A DNA stretch of 64,000 bases, from assembly GCF_001426905.1 (NCBI RefSeq), contig NZ_LMFQ01000012.1, positions 63,187-127,186 of the forward strand. Direction: 5' to 3'. Below the pieces are notes generated by a model, which saw only the letters and a program-made list of their open reading frames with translations, searched no databases and was not told where the DNA came from. Source of the stretch: Caulobacter sp. Root1455. GTDB taxonomy: Bacteria > Pseudomonadota > Alphaproteobacteria > Caulobacterales > Caulobacteraceae. This document shows positions 43,444 through 52,159 of this stretch, in pieces (position 1 is the first letter of the stretch; each line of letters opens with the position of its first letter). A program made the position numbers and the translations under genes.

Positions 43444-43932
43444 ATGTCCAAGTCGCACCGCTACGCCACGACCCTGACCTGGACGGGCGACATCGGCGAG
43501 GGCACGGCCAACTACCGGTCCTATGAGCGCGCCTACGAGATCGCCGCGGAGGGCAAGCCGGTGCTGCTCGGCTCGTCCGATCCCAGTTTCCGGGGCGATC
43601 CGGCCCGCTGGAACCCCGAGGAGCTGCTGCTGGCCTCGATCAGTTCGTGCCACCAGCTGTGGTACCTGCACCTGTGCGCGGTGAACGGCGTGGTCGTCAT
43701 CGCCTATCGCGACGAAGCCAACGCGGTGATGGTCGAGGACGAGACCGGCGGCGGCCGCTTCGAGAGCGCCACCCTGCGGCCCCACGTGACGATCGCGGCC
43801 GGCTCCGACCCGGCCAAGGCCATGGCCCTGCACCACGAGGCCAACGCCAAGTGTTTCGTGGCCAACTCGCTGAACTTCCCGGTGGGGCACGAGGCGACGG
43901 TGACGGTCGCGGTCCAGCCGCCTACGCGATGA
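43444..43932 (+). CDS. OsmC family peroxiredoxin-like protein
   Basis: The protein has 162 residues. It starts SKSHRYATTLTWTGDIGEGTANYRSYERAYEI, with GSSDPSFRGDPARWNPEELLLASISSCHQLWYLHLCA carrying the first reactive Cys region. The second conserved Cys is in ANAKCFVANSLNFPV, the OsmC/Ohr pattern. Such proteins reduce organic hydroperoxides. ATG 43444 is set by AGGAGG six bases upstream. The 3' end overlaps a convergent small gene by 11 bases. Confidence 0.9.
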   Translation: MSKSHRYATTLTWTGDIGEGTANYRSYERAYEIAAEGKPVLLGSSDPSFRGDPARWNPEELLLASISSCHQLWYLHLCAVNGVVVIAYRDEANAVMVEDETGGGRFESATLRPHVTIAAGSDPAKAMALHHEANAKCFVANSLNFPVGHEATVTVAVQPPTR

Positions 43933-44143
43933 TGTCCGGCATCAGCTGATCTTCGAGCCGCACGATCTCGTCCTTCAGGGCCAGCTTGCGGCGCTTGAGG
44001 CGGGCGATCTGCAGCATGTCGGGCAGGGGGCGTTCCTCAAGGGCCGCGACCGCGTCGCCGAGGTCCTGGTGTTCCTCGCGCAATGTCGCCAGGCGCCGCT
44101 CGAGGGCGATGTCGCTGTCGTCTGAAGCGTCGTCGTCGTTCAT
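43922..44143 (-). CDS. YdcH/DUF465 family small coiled-coil protein
   Basis: The protein has 73 residues. It is a charged helical hairpin, ALERRLATLREEHQDLGDAVAALEERPLPDMLQIARLKRRKLALKDEIVRLEDQL, the standard DUF465 pattern. The function of the family is not known. It has an acidic N-terminal extension (MNDDDASDDSD). A second, shorter member is encoded at 45437-45610. It ends inside the 3' end of the OsmC gene. Confidence 0.85.
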   Translation of the reverse strand: MNDDDASDDSDIALERRLATLREEHQDLGDAVAALEERPLPDMLQIARLKRRKLALKDEIVRLEDQLMPDIIA

Positions 44144-44222
44144 GGACGCCCCTGCTGTCGTGCCCCGATGATCCCCATGGGGGCGGTGATAGATAGCAAA
44201 GCCTGACAGTGGGTAAAGGGTA

Positions 44223-44672
44223 TCACGAAAGGGCGTCGGAAAGGGCGCGCAGAGCGGTCTCGCGCGGCGGATCGCCGGACGCCCGGGCGGCCTCCAGCAG
44301 GGCGTCGAACACGTCCAGCTTCGCGCCCGGTTCGCCGCTGAGGGCCTCCAGGCTTTCCATCAGCACCTTCTCGCCGTGCAGCTCGACCCCCTTCACGGCG
44401 TTGCGGAAATCCTCGCGCGCGCCGTCCTCGATCCCCGGCCAGGCCGGCTTGACCGTCCGGCGGATGGCCCGCAAGGGCGAGCCGACCTCGGCGTCCCAGC
44501 GCTTGACCAGCCGGGCGGCTTCCAGGACGTCGGCGGCGCGGCCCTCGCTGGCCCGCCAGGCGGCCCACAGCAGATAGGGCACGTTCTGGCCGTGTCCGTC
44601 CTGCAGCGACAGGCACGCCTGTGCGACAGACGGTCGCGCATAGACCTCCAGGGCCCACTGCCAAAGCCGCAT
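44223..44672 (-). CDS. TIGR02444/DUF2390 family protein
   Basis: The protein has 149 residues. It begins MRLWQWALEVYARPSVAQACLSLQDGHGQNVPYLLWAAW, which is characteristic of TIGR02444 (DUF2390), followed by a helical C-terminal half (RAIRRTVKPAWPGIEDGAREDFRNAVKGVELHGEKVLMESLEAL). No function is known. ATG 44672 fits the family start. It lies 22 bases after ubiX in the same direction, so co-transcription is likely. Confidence 0.85.
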   Translation of the reverse strand: MRLWQWALEVYARPSVAQACLSLQDGHGQNVPYLLWAAWRASEGRAADVLEAARLVKRWDAEVGSPLRAIRRTVKPAWPGIEDGAREDFRNAVKGVELHGEKVLMESLEALSGEPGAKLDVFDALLEAARASGDPPRETALRALSDALS

Positions 44673-44694
44673 CTTCGTTAACCCCTCGGCCTTT

Positions 44695-45306
44695 TCAGGC
44701 TTCACCAGTGATCGTCGCCAGGTCCTCGCCCCAGCGTTTGACCGGCCGCCAGGACAGGCCGAACAGGTCGAACGCGCGGCCCACCGACTGGTCGACCATC
44801 TCGGCGATCGACTGCGGCTTGGCATAGAACGCGGGAAGCGGCGGAGCGATCACCGCGCCCATTTCGGCCAGCTTGGTCAGGGTGCGCAGATGGCCCAGGT
44901 GCAGCGGCGTCTCGCGGACCATCAGCACCAGCGGGCGGCGCTCCTTCAGCGTCACGTCCGCGGCGCGGGTCAGCAGCGAAGCCGTTACGCCCGTGGCGAT
45001 TTCGCTCATGGTGCGCACCGAGCAGGGCGCGACGATCATGCCCAGCGTGCGATACGACCCTGAGGCGATCGCCGCCCCGATGTCGCCCACGCGATGGACG
45101 ACGTCCGCCTTCTCATTGACCTCCCCGACGGAAAATCCGGTCTCCTGCGATAGGGTCAGGATGGCGGATTTCGACAGGACCAGATGGCTTTCGACGCCCA
45201 GTGCACGACAGGCGTCCAGCGCCCGCAGGCCGTAGACAACCCCTGACGCGCCAGAGATTCCGACGACAAGACGAGGCTTTTCCGGCGAGGCCAGCGGGTC
45301 CGACAT
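44695..45306 (-). CDS. ubiX: Flavin prenyltransferase UbiX
   Basis: The protein has 203 residues. The flavoprotein fold shows LVVGISGASGVVYGLRAL (FMN binding), then IASGSYRTLGMIVAPCSVRTMSEIATGV and RRPLVLMVRETPLHLGHLRTLTKLAEMGAVIAPPLPAFYAKPQSIAEMVD, typical of UbiX. It makes prenylated FMN for UbiD decarboxylases in ubiquinone synthesis. It is followed by the TIGR02444 gene. No ubiD is present in the window. Confidence 0.96.
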   Translation of the reverse strand: MSDPLASPEKPRLVVGISGASGVVYGLRALDACRALGVESHLVLSKSAILTLSQETGFSVGEVNEKADVVHRVGDIGAAIASGSYRTLGMIVAPCSVRTMSEIATGVTASLLTRAADVTLKERRPLVLMVRETPLHLGHLRTLTKLAEMGAVIAPPLPAFYAKPQSIAEMVDQSVGRAFDLFGLSWRPVKRWGEDLATITGEA

Positions 45307-45436
45307 GGTGAATTTTCGTCCGTCTTGGGAGCAAGCTGCGCCAGGTCAAGCGCCGCCGACTGCAATCATATGTGATCTGACAGCTTCGAACAGCGGGTGT
45401 TGACTTCGACCTTCCACCAGCAAGGAGCCGACAGCC

Positions 45437-45610
45437 ATGGCCATCGAATCCCGTATCCGCGAGCTTGGGTCCCGTCACGAGAACCTCGACCGCACGATCC
45501 AGGAGGAGACCCGTCGTCCCGTCAGTGACACCACCCTGCTCAGGGAGTTGAAGCGGCAGAAGCTCAGGCTCAAGGAGGAAATCGAAGGCCTTAGGGCGCG
45601 ACTTCATTAG
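45437..45610 (+). CDS. Short YdcH/DUF465-type protein
   Basis: The protein has only 57 residues: IESRIRELGSRHENLDRTI then RRPVSDTTLLRELKRQKLRLKEEIEGLRARLH. The helix-turn-helix hairpin is the same type as in the gene at 43922-44143. AAGGAG lies nine bases upstream of ATG 45437. A TTGACTT element near 45399 could be part of its promoter. It is followed by a terminator shared with trcR. Confidence 0.8.
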   Translation: MAIESRIRELGSRHENLDRTIQEETRRPVSDTTLLRELKRQKLRLKEEIEGLRARLH

Positions 45611-45669
45611 CCCCCTCCAAAGTCCCGCGTCGTGAGACGGCGGTGACGGATCGAGGAGGCCGAAAACAG

Positions 45670-45705
45670 AAAGGCCCGCTCCGTTCAGACGGGGCGGGCC
45701 TTTTG
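45670..45705. terminator. Bidirectional terminator between the DUF465 gene and trcR
   Basis: A 12-bp stem (45671-45682 with 45691-45702, one G-T pair) has an 8-base loop. TTTT follows on the plus strand and TTTCTGTTTT on the minus strand. Confidence 0.85.
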
Positions 45706-45713
45706 ATTCGGAC

Positions 45714-45739
45714 GGGGACAGGCGCATGCGTCTGTCCCC
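45714..45739. repeat. Palindrome GGGGACA-TGTCCCC near the trcR 3' end
   Basis: The 26 bases are palindromic except for one mismatched pair; the centre is GCGCATGCG. The arm GGGGACA is shared with the longer inverted repeat at 16054-16118. It could be an operator-like or REP-like element. Confidence 0.7.
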
Positions 45740-45748
45740 GATCGCTGA

Positions 45749-46468
45749 TCAGTCCTCGTCGTCTTCTTCGTCGTCGGCCACATAGGTCGACTTGCCGAAC
45801 ACGTCCTCGGCCTTGGGCTCGATGCGGCCCTTGCGGATCGCGGCCTCTTCCTCGTCGTGGTCGTCCGGCAGGATGCTGGTTTCCGAGGCCGGACGCAGGG
45901 TCGGGTCTTCCGGCAGGATGCCCTTCTTCAGGTCGTCCTTGGCCTTCTTCTCGGCGGCCTTCTTGACCAAGGCGTCCAGTTCCAGCTGGCCGACCAGGCC
46001 CAGGGTCACCGGATCGACCGGCTTGATGTTGGCCGCGTTCCAGTGGGTGCGGGCGCGGACCTGCTCGATGGTCGACTTGGTGGTGCCCAGGAGCTTGGAG
46101 ATCTGCGCGTCGGTCACCTCGGGGTGGTGGCGCAGGAACCAGGCGATGGCGTCCGGGCGATCCTGGCGGCGCGACACGGGGGTGTAGCGCGGGGCCTTCT
46201 TCTGCGGCTTCAGCAGCTCGGCGTGGCGGCTGACCTGGGCCTTCATGCGGTAGGCGTCGTTGGCCTGGGCCTTGTCCAGTTCTTCGCGGGTCAGCTGGCC
46301 GTTGCCCATCGGATCGGCGCCGCGGATGTCGCGCGCCACTTCGCCGTCGGCGATGCCGCTGACTTCCAGCGGGTGCAGACCGCAGAAGTCGGCGATCTGT
46401 TCAAAGGTGAGCGACGTGTTTTCCACGAGCCAGACGGCGGTCGCCTTGGGCATCAGGATGTCGGCCAT
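45749..46468 (-). CDS. trcR: Cell-cycle transcriptional regulator TrcR (DUF1013)
   Basis: The protein has 239 residues. It begins MADILMPKATAVWLVENTSLTFEQIADFCGLHPLEVSGIADGEV, a helix-turn-helix-like DUF1013 start. It continues with DRPDAIAWFLRHHPEVTDAQISKLLGTTKSTIEQVRARTHWN and ends in an acidic tail (ADDEEDDED). TrcR was described in Caulobacter as an RNA-polymerase-associated regulator needed for normal expression of cell-cycle genes such as gcrA; this is from memory of the literature. The gene is monocistronic with its own terminator. Confidence 0.93.
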   Translation of the reverse strand: MADILMPKATAVWLVENTSLTFEQIADFCGLHPLEVSGIADGEVARDIRGADPMGNGQLTREELDKAQANDAYRMKAQVSRHAELLKPQKKAPRYTPVSRRQDRPDAIAWFLRHHPEVTDAQISKLLGTTKSTIEQVRARTHWNAANIKPVDPVTLGLVGQLELDALVKKAAEKKAKDDLKKGILPEDPTLRPASETSILPDDHDEEEAAIRKGRIEPKAEDVFGKSTYVADDEEDDED

Positions 46469-46562
46469 GAGGGGCTCCAGAAATGACGGCGCCCGACCTT
46501 GCGGCCGGGCGGGATGTTCAGTCTGGACCTATAATGCGGTTCTCGAAGAAAGGGAACGGGGA

Positions 46563-46928
46563 TCAACCATTCCCCAGATTCAGCGGCATGTGGCGGTTTG
46601 GCGCGGGGATTTCCCGAAGGCCGTCGAGGCGCCGGCGTCGGGCCGCGCCGCGCAGCGCGACCAGCCCGCCGCCGCCCACCCCGGTGAGCAGGGCGACGCC
46701 CAGCGCGATCGGCGAGGTGTCCAGCCCTTCGCCGCGCATGTCGAACATGTACAGCATGAAGGGCGGCACGAGCACCGACCAGGCCAGCCACTCGATCCAG
46801 GGCTCGGATTTGCGCAGCTCGATCCAGATCATCGCGATCAGGAAGATCACCGCCAGCACGCCGAGCTCCACGTGATGCGGATTGGCGAGGATCAGGCGCA
46901 GTCCTTTCAGGCTTCCATTCAGGCTCAT
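46563..46928 (-). CDS. Small integral membrane protein
   Basis: The protein has 121 residues from ATG 46928. There are three hydrophobic segments, around residues 21-37 (VELGVLAVIFLIAMIWI), 46-61 and 74-92, and then a basic C-terminal tail (RGAARRRRLDGLREIP). I do not recognise the family. The first part, LRLILANPHHVELGVLAVIFL, is amphipathic. It lies between trcR and the DUF72 gene without obvious linkage. Confidence 0.7.
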   Translation of the reverse strand: MSLNGSLKGLRLILANPHHVELGVLAVIFLIAMIWIELRKSEPWIEWLAWSVLVPPFMLYMFDMRGEGLDTSPIALGVALLTGVGGGGLVALRGAARRRRLDGLREIPAPNRHMPLNLGNG

Positions 46929-47008
46929 GGAGGTCCCCCGGGGTTCGATGCGCGATCCTAACCCAGGGTTGTCGCGCGCCAAGCCGGTGCGCGCGGCCGG
47001 CGAAGCTT

Positions 47009-47737
47009 TCAATCAACGAGCGAAATCAGCTTGTCGGCGTCGGCCGGCGCGGCGCTCTTCACGTCGTTGTCGAAATAGTTGAACACCGTCCTGCCCTCGG
47101 CGCGCCAGCCGTCGACCTGCTTGGCCCAGGCCTTCAGCTCGGCGTCGGAATACCGTCCGTGATAGCGCCCGCCCGGGCCGTGGCCGCGCACATAGGCGAA
47201 GTCGGCGGTGGTCAGCCAGGGCGAGGGGGCGTCGTGGTGGTCGGAGACGCAGAAGGCGACGCCGTGGTCGCGCAGGATGTCGAAGACCGCGTCCTCGTAC
47301 CAACTGGCGTGGCGGAATTCGACGGTGACGCGTTGGCCTTTTGGCAGCCATCCGAGGAACCGCTTCAGCCGCTCGTCGGCGCGGTGAAGCATCGGCGGCA
47401 ATTGCACCAGGGCGGGACCGGCCTTGTCGCCCAGCGGCTTCATCCGGCCGAACACCAGATCGACGCTGTCGCGGCAATCCTTCAGCTTCTTATTGTGGGT
47501 GATGTAGCGCGAGACCTTCCAGGCGAAGCAGAAGCCGGCGGGAACCTGTTCGGCCCAGGCGGCGACGGCCTTCTCGGTGGGCAGGCGATAGAAGCTGCCG
47601 TTGATCTCGGTCGTGTCGAACCGGCTGGCGTAATAGCGCAGCCGGTCCTTCAGCTTGACCGTCTCGGGATAGAACGGTCCCTTCCAGTCGTCATAGGTCC
47701 AGCCGGAACAGCCGATGCGGGGACGAGGATGGCGCAT
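47009..47737 (-). CDS. DUF72 family protein
   Basis: The protein has 242 residues with a TIM-barrel type sequence. It opens RIGCSGWTYDDWKGPFYP, the hallmark of DUF72, followed by YASRFDTTEINGSFYRLPTEKAV, FCFAWKVSRYITHNKKL and VTVEFRHASWYEDAVF. The last part contains YFDNDVKSAAPADA. Family members (for example YecE) have no proven role. It precedes the oxidoreductase gene region on the same strand, with 39 bases between. Confidence 0.92.
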   Translation of the reverse strand: MRHPRPRIGCSGWTYDDWKGPFYPETVKLKDRLRYYASRFDTTEINGSFYRLPTEKAVAAWAEQVPAGFCFAWKVSRYITHNKKLKDCRDSVDLVFGRMKPLGDKAGPALVQLPPMLHRADERLKRFLGWLPKGQRVTVEFRHASWYEDAVFDILRDHGVAFCVSDHHDAPSPWLTTADFAYVRGHGPGGRYHGRYSDAELKAWAKQVDGWRAEGRTVFNYFDNDVKSAAPADADKLISLVD

Positions 47738-47776
47738 GCGGGACCAACGCCGTCGGTCCCGCGCGGGTTCTCGCGA

Positions 47777-48751
47777 TCAGGCCAGCAACACCACCTTGCC
47801 CACGTGCTCGCCCGCCTCCAGGTGGGCGTGGGCCTTGGCGGCTTCCTCCAGGGGGAAAGTGGCGTCGATCACTGGCTTGAGCTTGCCCGCGGCGATCCAC
47901 GGCCAGACCACGCGCTCGATCTCGGCGGCCAGGCGGGCCTTCTCGTCGGCCGAACGGGGGCGCAGGGTCGAGCCGGTGATCACCGCGCGCTTCTGCATGA
48001 TCTTCATCACCGGAACCTCCAGTATCGGCCCGGCCAGGGCGGCGATGTAGACGATGCGGCCGCCGGTGTTCAGGGCGTCGAGGTTCTTGTCGAAATAGCT
48101 GGCCCCGACCATGTCGAGCACCACGTCGACCCCGCCGGCCGCCTTGGCGACGGCGGCGAAGTCCTCGGTCTTGGCGTCGACGGTGATGTCGGCGCCCAGG
48201 GCCAGGGCCTGGGCCTTCTTGTCGGCCCCGCGGCCTGTGGCGATCACTCGCGCGCCGTGCGCCTTGGCCATGGCGATCGCCGTTGTCCCGATACCGGACG
48301 TCCCACCATGAATCAGAAGCGTTTCACCAAGCTTGAGCGCGCCATGTTCGAACACATTGGCGAACACCGTGAACACGGTCTCGGGCAGGGCCGCGGCATG
48401 GGCGAAGTCGAAACCGTCTGGAATCGGCAGGGCGTGGCGGGCGTCGACCACGGCGTATTGGGCGTAGCCGCCGCCGCCCAGCAGGGCGCAGACCTTGTCG
48501 CCGGCCTTCCAGCGTCCAGATCCGACCACGACCTCGCCTGCGACCTCCAGCCCCAGGGTGGTCGGCGCGCCGGGCGGGGGCGGGTAGAAGCCCAGGCGCT
48601 GCAACAGGTCCGGACGGTTCACGCCGGCCGCCCGCACGCGGATCAGGATCTGGCCGGGGCCCGGCTCGGGGCGGTCCACGATCACCGGAGGGAGCGCGTC
48701 GGCCGTCCCCTTGCCGCCCTCGATGGCGATGGCGGTCATGGTCTCGGACAT
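47777..48751 (-). CDS. NAD(P)H quinone oxidoreductase, PIG3-type
   Basis: The protein has 324 residues. It is a zinc-free medium-chain dehydrogenase: an N-terminal GroES-like part with GVNRPDLLQRLGFYPPPPGAP, typical of PIG3 (TIGR02824) enzymes. The Rossmann motif is LLIHGGTSGIGTTAIAMAKAHGARVIAT near residue 140. It should reduce quinones using NADPH. ATG 48751 was chosen; the frame extends 165 bases upstream without family sequence. The C-terminal part (AHAHLEAGEHVGKVVLLA) is complete. Confidence 0.92.
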   Translation of the reverse strand: MSETMTAIAIEGGKGTADALPPVIVDRPEPGPGQILIRVRAAGVNRPDLLQRLGFYPPPPGAPTTLGLEVAGEVVVGSGRWKAGDKVCALLGGGGYAQYAVVDARHALPIPDGFDFAHAAALPETVFTVFANVFEHGALKLGETLLIHGGTSGIGTTAIAMAKAHGARVIATGRGADKKAQALALGADITVDAKTEDFAAVAKAAGGVDVVLDMVGASYFDKNLDALNTGGRIVYIAALAGPILEVPVMKIMQKRAVITGSTLRPRSADEKARLAAEIERVVWPWIAAGKLKPVIDATFPLEEAAKAHAHLEAGEHVGKVVLLA

Positions 48752-48839
48752 GGTGGAACATCCCGTGAGGCTTGCGTCGGGCCCTTGGTAGGCGTCAGAT
48801 GCCGGATCGAAAAGGGGTCGAGCAAAGGAGACCGATCCG

Positions 48840-49046
48840 ATGATGGAAGAGCCGGTCGAGCCGCGCGCTTTCCGCGGCGACGCGCTGAACGCCACCACAC
48901 ATGAGGATCTGGACACCTACGGGGTGGCCGAGCTGGAAGAACGCATCGAGGCGCTGGAAGCGGAGATCGCCCGCACCCGCGCCCAGCTCACCAAGAAAAA
49001 GGCGGGACGCGACGCGGCCAATGCGATCTTTGGTCGCCTGGACTAA
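48840..49046 (+). CDS. DUF1192 family small coiled-coil protein
   Basis: The protein has 68 residues. The core YGVAELEERIEALEAEIARTRAQLTKKKAGRDAANAIF is a coiled coil typical of DUF1192 in Alphaproteobacteria. AAGGAG lies nine bases upstream of ATG 48840. The function is unknown. It precedes rcdA by 176 bases that contain a sigma-54 promoter, so the two are probably separate transcripts. Confidence 0.85.
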   Translation: MMEEPVEPRAFRGDALNATTHEDLDTYGVAELEERIEALEAEIARTRAQLTKKKAGRDAANAIFGRLD

Positions 49047-49151
49047 CGATCGGTTTACGCTACAGGCGGACTCTCGGGCCCGCCTGACTCGGAATATCGG
49101 CCTTCGGTCGAACTTGGGGGAGGGGCGGTCGCGAAACGGGACGACGACGTC

Positions 49152-49167
49152 TGGCACGGGGGTTGCA
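49152..49167 (+). promoter_or_regulatory. Sigma-54 (RpoN) promoter upstream of rcdA
   Basis: TGGCAC-N5-TTGCA occupies 49152-49167. The invariant GG (-24, 49153-49154) and GC (-12, 49165-49166) are ten bases apart, exactly as required, and every consensus base matches. Transcription should start near 49178, about 45 bases before rcdA ATG 49223. An NtrC-type activator would be needed; TacA is encoded in this window. Confidence 0.75.
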
Positions 49168-49222
49168 GTCCCCCTGTCTGGCGAGACGGTCTCGCGGCCT
49201 TTCGAAGGGGCATTGAGTAGCT

Positions 49223-49732
49223 ATGACCGAGTTGAACGTGGCCGCGCCCCCCTGGCGTGCTGGCGTGATCCAGGATTTCGCTCGCTCCGAGCTGTTTGAC
49301 CGGACGTTCGAGGAGGGCATGACGCTGGTCGAGGAGACCGCCGCCTATCTCGACGGGGCGGGCCGCCACGACAGCAAGATTCTCTCGCGCAACGCCGCCC
49401 TGGCCTACGCCAGCGAAAGCATGCGCCTGACCACGCGCCTGATGCAGGTGGCCTCGTGGCTGCTGGTCCAGCGCGCGGTCAAGGAAGGCGAGATGGAGGC
49501 CCAGGCCGCCTGCGCCGAGAACTATCGCCTCGGCCTGGAGAGCGGCGAGCCCGCTCCCGTCGAGGACCTGCCCTTCGGCCTGGTCAATCTGCTGCAGCGT
49601 TCCGAACGGCTCTATGAGCGCGTCCGCCACCTGGACAAGCGCATGTACGTCGAGGCCGCCGCCGACGAGGAAGCCCCGCGCCCGGTGCAGGCCCACTTTG
49701 ATCGACTCAGCGCGGCGTTCGGCGCGGCTTAG
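49223..49732 (+). CDS. rcdA: RcdA, ClpXP protease adaptor for CtrA degradation (DUF1465)
   Basis: The protein has 169 residues and is all helical. The DUF1465 core has LFDRTFEEGMTLVEETAAYLDGAGR, ALAYASESMRLTTRLMQVASWLLVQRAVKEGEM and LVNLLQRSERLYERVRHLDKRMY. A flexible C-terminal tail follows (ADEEAPRPVQAHFDRLSAAFGAA). Caulobacter RcdA is recruited by CpdR and binds PopA, forming a hierarchy of adaptors that delivers CtrA to ClpXP at the pole. Its promoter is of the sigma-54 type. The stop lies a few bases before an intergenic repeat. Confidence 0.92.
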   Translation: MTELNVAAPPWRAGVIQDFARSELFDRTFEEGMTLVEETAAYLDGAGRHDSKILSRNAALAYASESMRLTTRLMQVASWLLVQRAVKEGEMEAQAACAENYRLGLESGEPAPVEDLPFGLVNLLQRSERLYERVRHLDKRMYVEAAADEEAPRPVQAHFDRLSAAFGAA

Positions 49733-49735
49733 GCG

Positions 49736-49890
49736 CCTCTTCCCCCTCTGGGGGAAGACGACCGCGAAGCGGTCCGTAGGGGGCAAGTGTTAGCCGCGCT
49801 GTCGCTAACCTCTGTCCGCCTTGCCGCTTCCCACTTGCCCACCTGGCGACTTCGTCGCCTGTCCGCCCCCATAGGGGGCGGAGGAGCTCC
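49736..49890. repeat. Composite intergenic repeat (CTTCCCCCT / TAGGGGGC family), copy A
   Basis: The segment contains CTTCCCCCTCTGGGGGAAG, then CGACCGCGAAGCGGTCCG, GGGGGCAAGTG and later CCACTTGCCCACCTGG, GGCGACTTCGTCGCC and CCCCCATAGGGGGCGGAGGA. The same modules in opposite orientation form the element at 60116-60240. It resembles a pair of REP-like units facing each other. Confidence 0.85.
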
Positions 49891-49895
49891 AGAAA

Positions 49896-49933
49896 CAGAA
49901 AAGGCCGGCCCGCGAACGCGGAGCCGGCCTTTC
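49896..49933 (-). terminator. Terminator of rpmE
   Basis: A 9-bp stem (49901-49909 with 49923-49931) with additional inner pairing is followed on the minus strand by TTCTG. It lies about 30 bases beyond the rpmE stop codon. Confidence 0.85.
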
Positions 49934-49963
49934 GTCGCCCATACGGCGAGAAGCGTGAAACGC

Positions 49964-50191
49964 TTATTTCTTGGCGGTGAAGCCGGCGAACTTCGCGTTG
50001 AAGCGCGAAACGCGGCCGCCGCGGTCCATCATCTGGGCGTTGCCGCCGGTCCAGGCCGGGTGCACGCGCGGATCGATGTCCAGCGCCAGGGTCGCGCCTT
50101 CTTTCCCGTAGGTCGAACGGGTCTGATAGGACGTGCCGTCGGTCATGGTGACGGTGATGAAGTGGTAGTCGGGGTGAATGTCTTGTTTCAT
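49964..50191 (-). CDS. rpmE: 50S ribosomal protein L31 (zinc-independent form)
   Basis: The protein has 75 residues, [20 protein letters not shown] then [13 protein letters not shown] and [14 protein letters not shown]. No cysteine is present, so this is the C- form without a zinc site. ATG 50191 was chosen; the reading frame continues far upstream antisense to the ABC transporter gene, which is a GC-rich shadow. The gene diverges from the exporter gene with 117 bases between. Confidence 0.96.
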   Translation of the reverse strand: MKQDIHPDYHFITVTMTDGTSYQTRSTYGKEGATLALDIDPRVHPAWTGGNAQMMDRGGRVSRFNAKFAGFTAKK

Positions 50192-50308
50192 CGGGCGATC
50201 CAACCGACTTGAGGCGGCGTGTAATGTGGGCGGGCGCCAAACCTTGCGGGTGGCTCTCGGAGACGCGCGGCTATAAAGAAAGCGCGCGAATTTGGCAAGG
50301 GACAGTTG

Positions 50309-52159
50309 ATGAGTGACGTGAACGCGGGCGAGATTTCGGCCGAGGGCAGGCCGGGCGCGGGCGCGGAGCTGGTCCAGACCCTGGCCGAGGCGGCCGATCG
50401 CCGTCCTCGCCGCAAGGACATCCGTCCGCTGGCCCATCTGCTGCCCTTCGTGCGCCGCCACGTGGGCGACGCCCTGGCCGCCGGCTTCTTCCTGCTGTTC
50501 TCGACCGGCGCCACCCTGGGCCTGACGGGGGCGTTCAAGGGCGTCATCGACAAGGGCTTCACCAAGGGTTCGAGCGATGCGGTCAACAGCGCCTTCATCG
50601 GCCTGGCGGCGGTGGCGCTGCTGCTGGCCGTGGCCACCGCCCTGCGGTTCTTCTTCGTCACCCGTCTGGGCGAGCGCGTGGTCGCCGACCTGCGGCGTGC
50701 GCTGTATGGCCACACCCTGAAGCTGGACCCGGCCTTCTTCCTCAAGACCCGCACCGGCGAGGTGCTGTCGCGGATGACGACCGACATCACCATCATCGAG
50801 CAACTGGTGGGAACCAGCGTCTCGGTCGCCCTGCGCAACACCCTCAGCCTGATCGGCGGACTGGGCTACATGGCCGTGGTCAGTCCCAAGCTGGCGGGCT
50901 TCATCGTGCTGATGGTGCCGGTGATCCTGGCGCCGATCTTCCTGCTGGGCCGCAACGTGCGAAAGCTGTCGGTCAGCGCCCAGGACAAGTTCGCCGACGC
51001 GGTCGGCTACGCCGGCGAGAGTCTGGACGCCCTGGACACCGTCCAGGCCTTCGGTCGCGAGAGCGCGGCCGACAACCGGTTCGGCGGCGCCGTCGAGATG
51101 GCCTACAAGGCCTCGGTCAAGCGCATCAACGCCCGGGCGGCCATGACCGCGGTGGTCATGGCCCTGGCGTTCGGCGGGGTCACCCTGCTGCTGTGGGTCG
51201 GCGCCCACCTGGTGCTGTCGGGCGAGATGACGGCCGGCACCCTGGCCCAGTTCGCCCTGCTGGCGATCTTCGCCGCCGGCTCGGTCGGCGCCCTGGGCGA
51301 GGTCTGGGGCGACGTCCAGAAGGCGGCCGGCGCCATGGAGCGGATCTCCGACCTGCTCAATTCCGAGCCCGGCATCGCCGCGCCCGCGAAACCCCAGACC
51401 CTGCCGGTCCCGGCCCGGGGCGCGATCGCCTTCGAGGGCGTGACCTTCGCCTATCCCGGCCGCCCGGACCTGCCGGCCCTGAAGGGCTTCGACCTGGTGG
51501 TGAAGCCCGGCGAGACCGTGGCCCTGGTCGGACCCTCGGGGGCGGGCAAGAGCACCGTCCTGCGGCTGCTGCTGCGCTTCTACGACCCGCAGACGGGCGT
51601 GGTGCGGCTGGACGGCGTCGACCTGCGGGCGGCCGATCCCGCCCAGGTTCGCGACCGCATGGCCCTGGTCGCCCAGGACTCGCCGCTGTTCTCCGGCTCG
51701 GCCCTGGACAACATCCGCTTCGGCCGCGAGGACGCCACCGAGGCGCAGGCCCGCGCCGCCGCCGACGCGGCCCAGGCCACGCCTTTCATCAACGCCCTGC
51801 CGCAGGGCTTCGACACCCCGGTCGGCGAGCGGGCCAAGACCCTGTCCGGCGGTCAGCGCCAGCGCCTGGCCATCGCCCGGGCCCTGGTGCGCAACGCGCC
51901 GATCCTGCTGCTCGACGAGGCCACCAGCGCGCTGGACGCCGAGAACGAGCGCCTGGTCCAGAAGGCCCTGCACGACGCCATGAGCCAGCGCACCACCCTG
52001 GTCATCGCCCACCGCCTGGCCACCGTGCTCAAGGCCGACCGCATCGTGGTCATGGAGGACGGCCGGGTGGTCGAGCAAGGCACCCACGCCGAGCTTTCGG
52101 CCCAGGGCGGGCTGTATGCGAAGTTGGCCCGGCTGCAGTTCGGGGTGGAGGCCGCCTAG
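50309..52159 (+). CDS. ABC exporter with fused membrane and ATPase domains (MsbA/lipid-type)
   Basis: The protein has 616 residues. Six membrane helices lie in residues about 45-330. The ATPase domain shows GPSGAGKST (Walker A, near residue 410), LSGGQRQR (signature) and [12 protein letters not shown] (Walker B), with IAHRL as H-loop. This half-transporter architecture works as a homodimer exporting lipids, peptides or drugs. The cargo cannot be read from sequence. ATG 50309 was chosen over TTG 50306. Its stop overlaps the convergent gene by 4 bases. Confidence 0.92.
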   Translation: MSDVNAGEISAEGRPGAGAELVQTLAEAADRRPRRKDIRPLAHLLPFVRRHVGDALAAGFFLLFSTGATLGLTGAFKGVIDKGFTKGSSDAVNSAFIGLAAVALLLAVATALRFFFVTRLGERVVADLRRALYGHTLKLDPAFFLKTRTGEVLSRMTTDITIIEQLVGTSVSVALRNTLSLIGGLGYMAVVSPKLAGFIVLMVPVILAPIFLLGRNVRKLSVSAQDKFADAVGYAGESLDALDTVQAFGRESAADNRFGGAVEMAYKASVKRINARAAMTAVVMALAFGGVTLLLWVGAHLVLSGEMTAGTLAQFALLAIFAAGSVGALGEVWGDVQKAAGAMERISDLLNSEPGIAAPAKPQTLPVPARGAIAFEGVTFAYPGRPDLPALKGFDLVVKPGETVALVGPSGAGKSTVLRLLLRFYDPQTGVVRLDGVDLRAADPAQVRDRMALVAQDSPLFSGSALDNIRFGREDATEAQARAAADAAQATPFINALPQGFDTPVGERAKTLSGGQRQRLAIARALVRNAPILLLDEATSALDAENERLVQKALHDAMSQRTTLVIAHRLATVLKADRIVVMEDGRVVEQGTHAELSAQGGLYAKLARLQFGVEAA

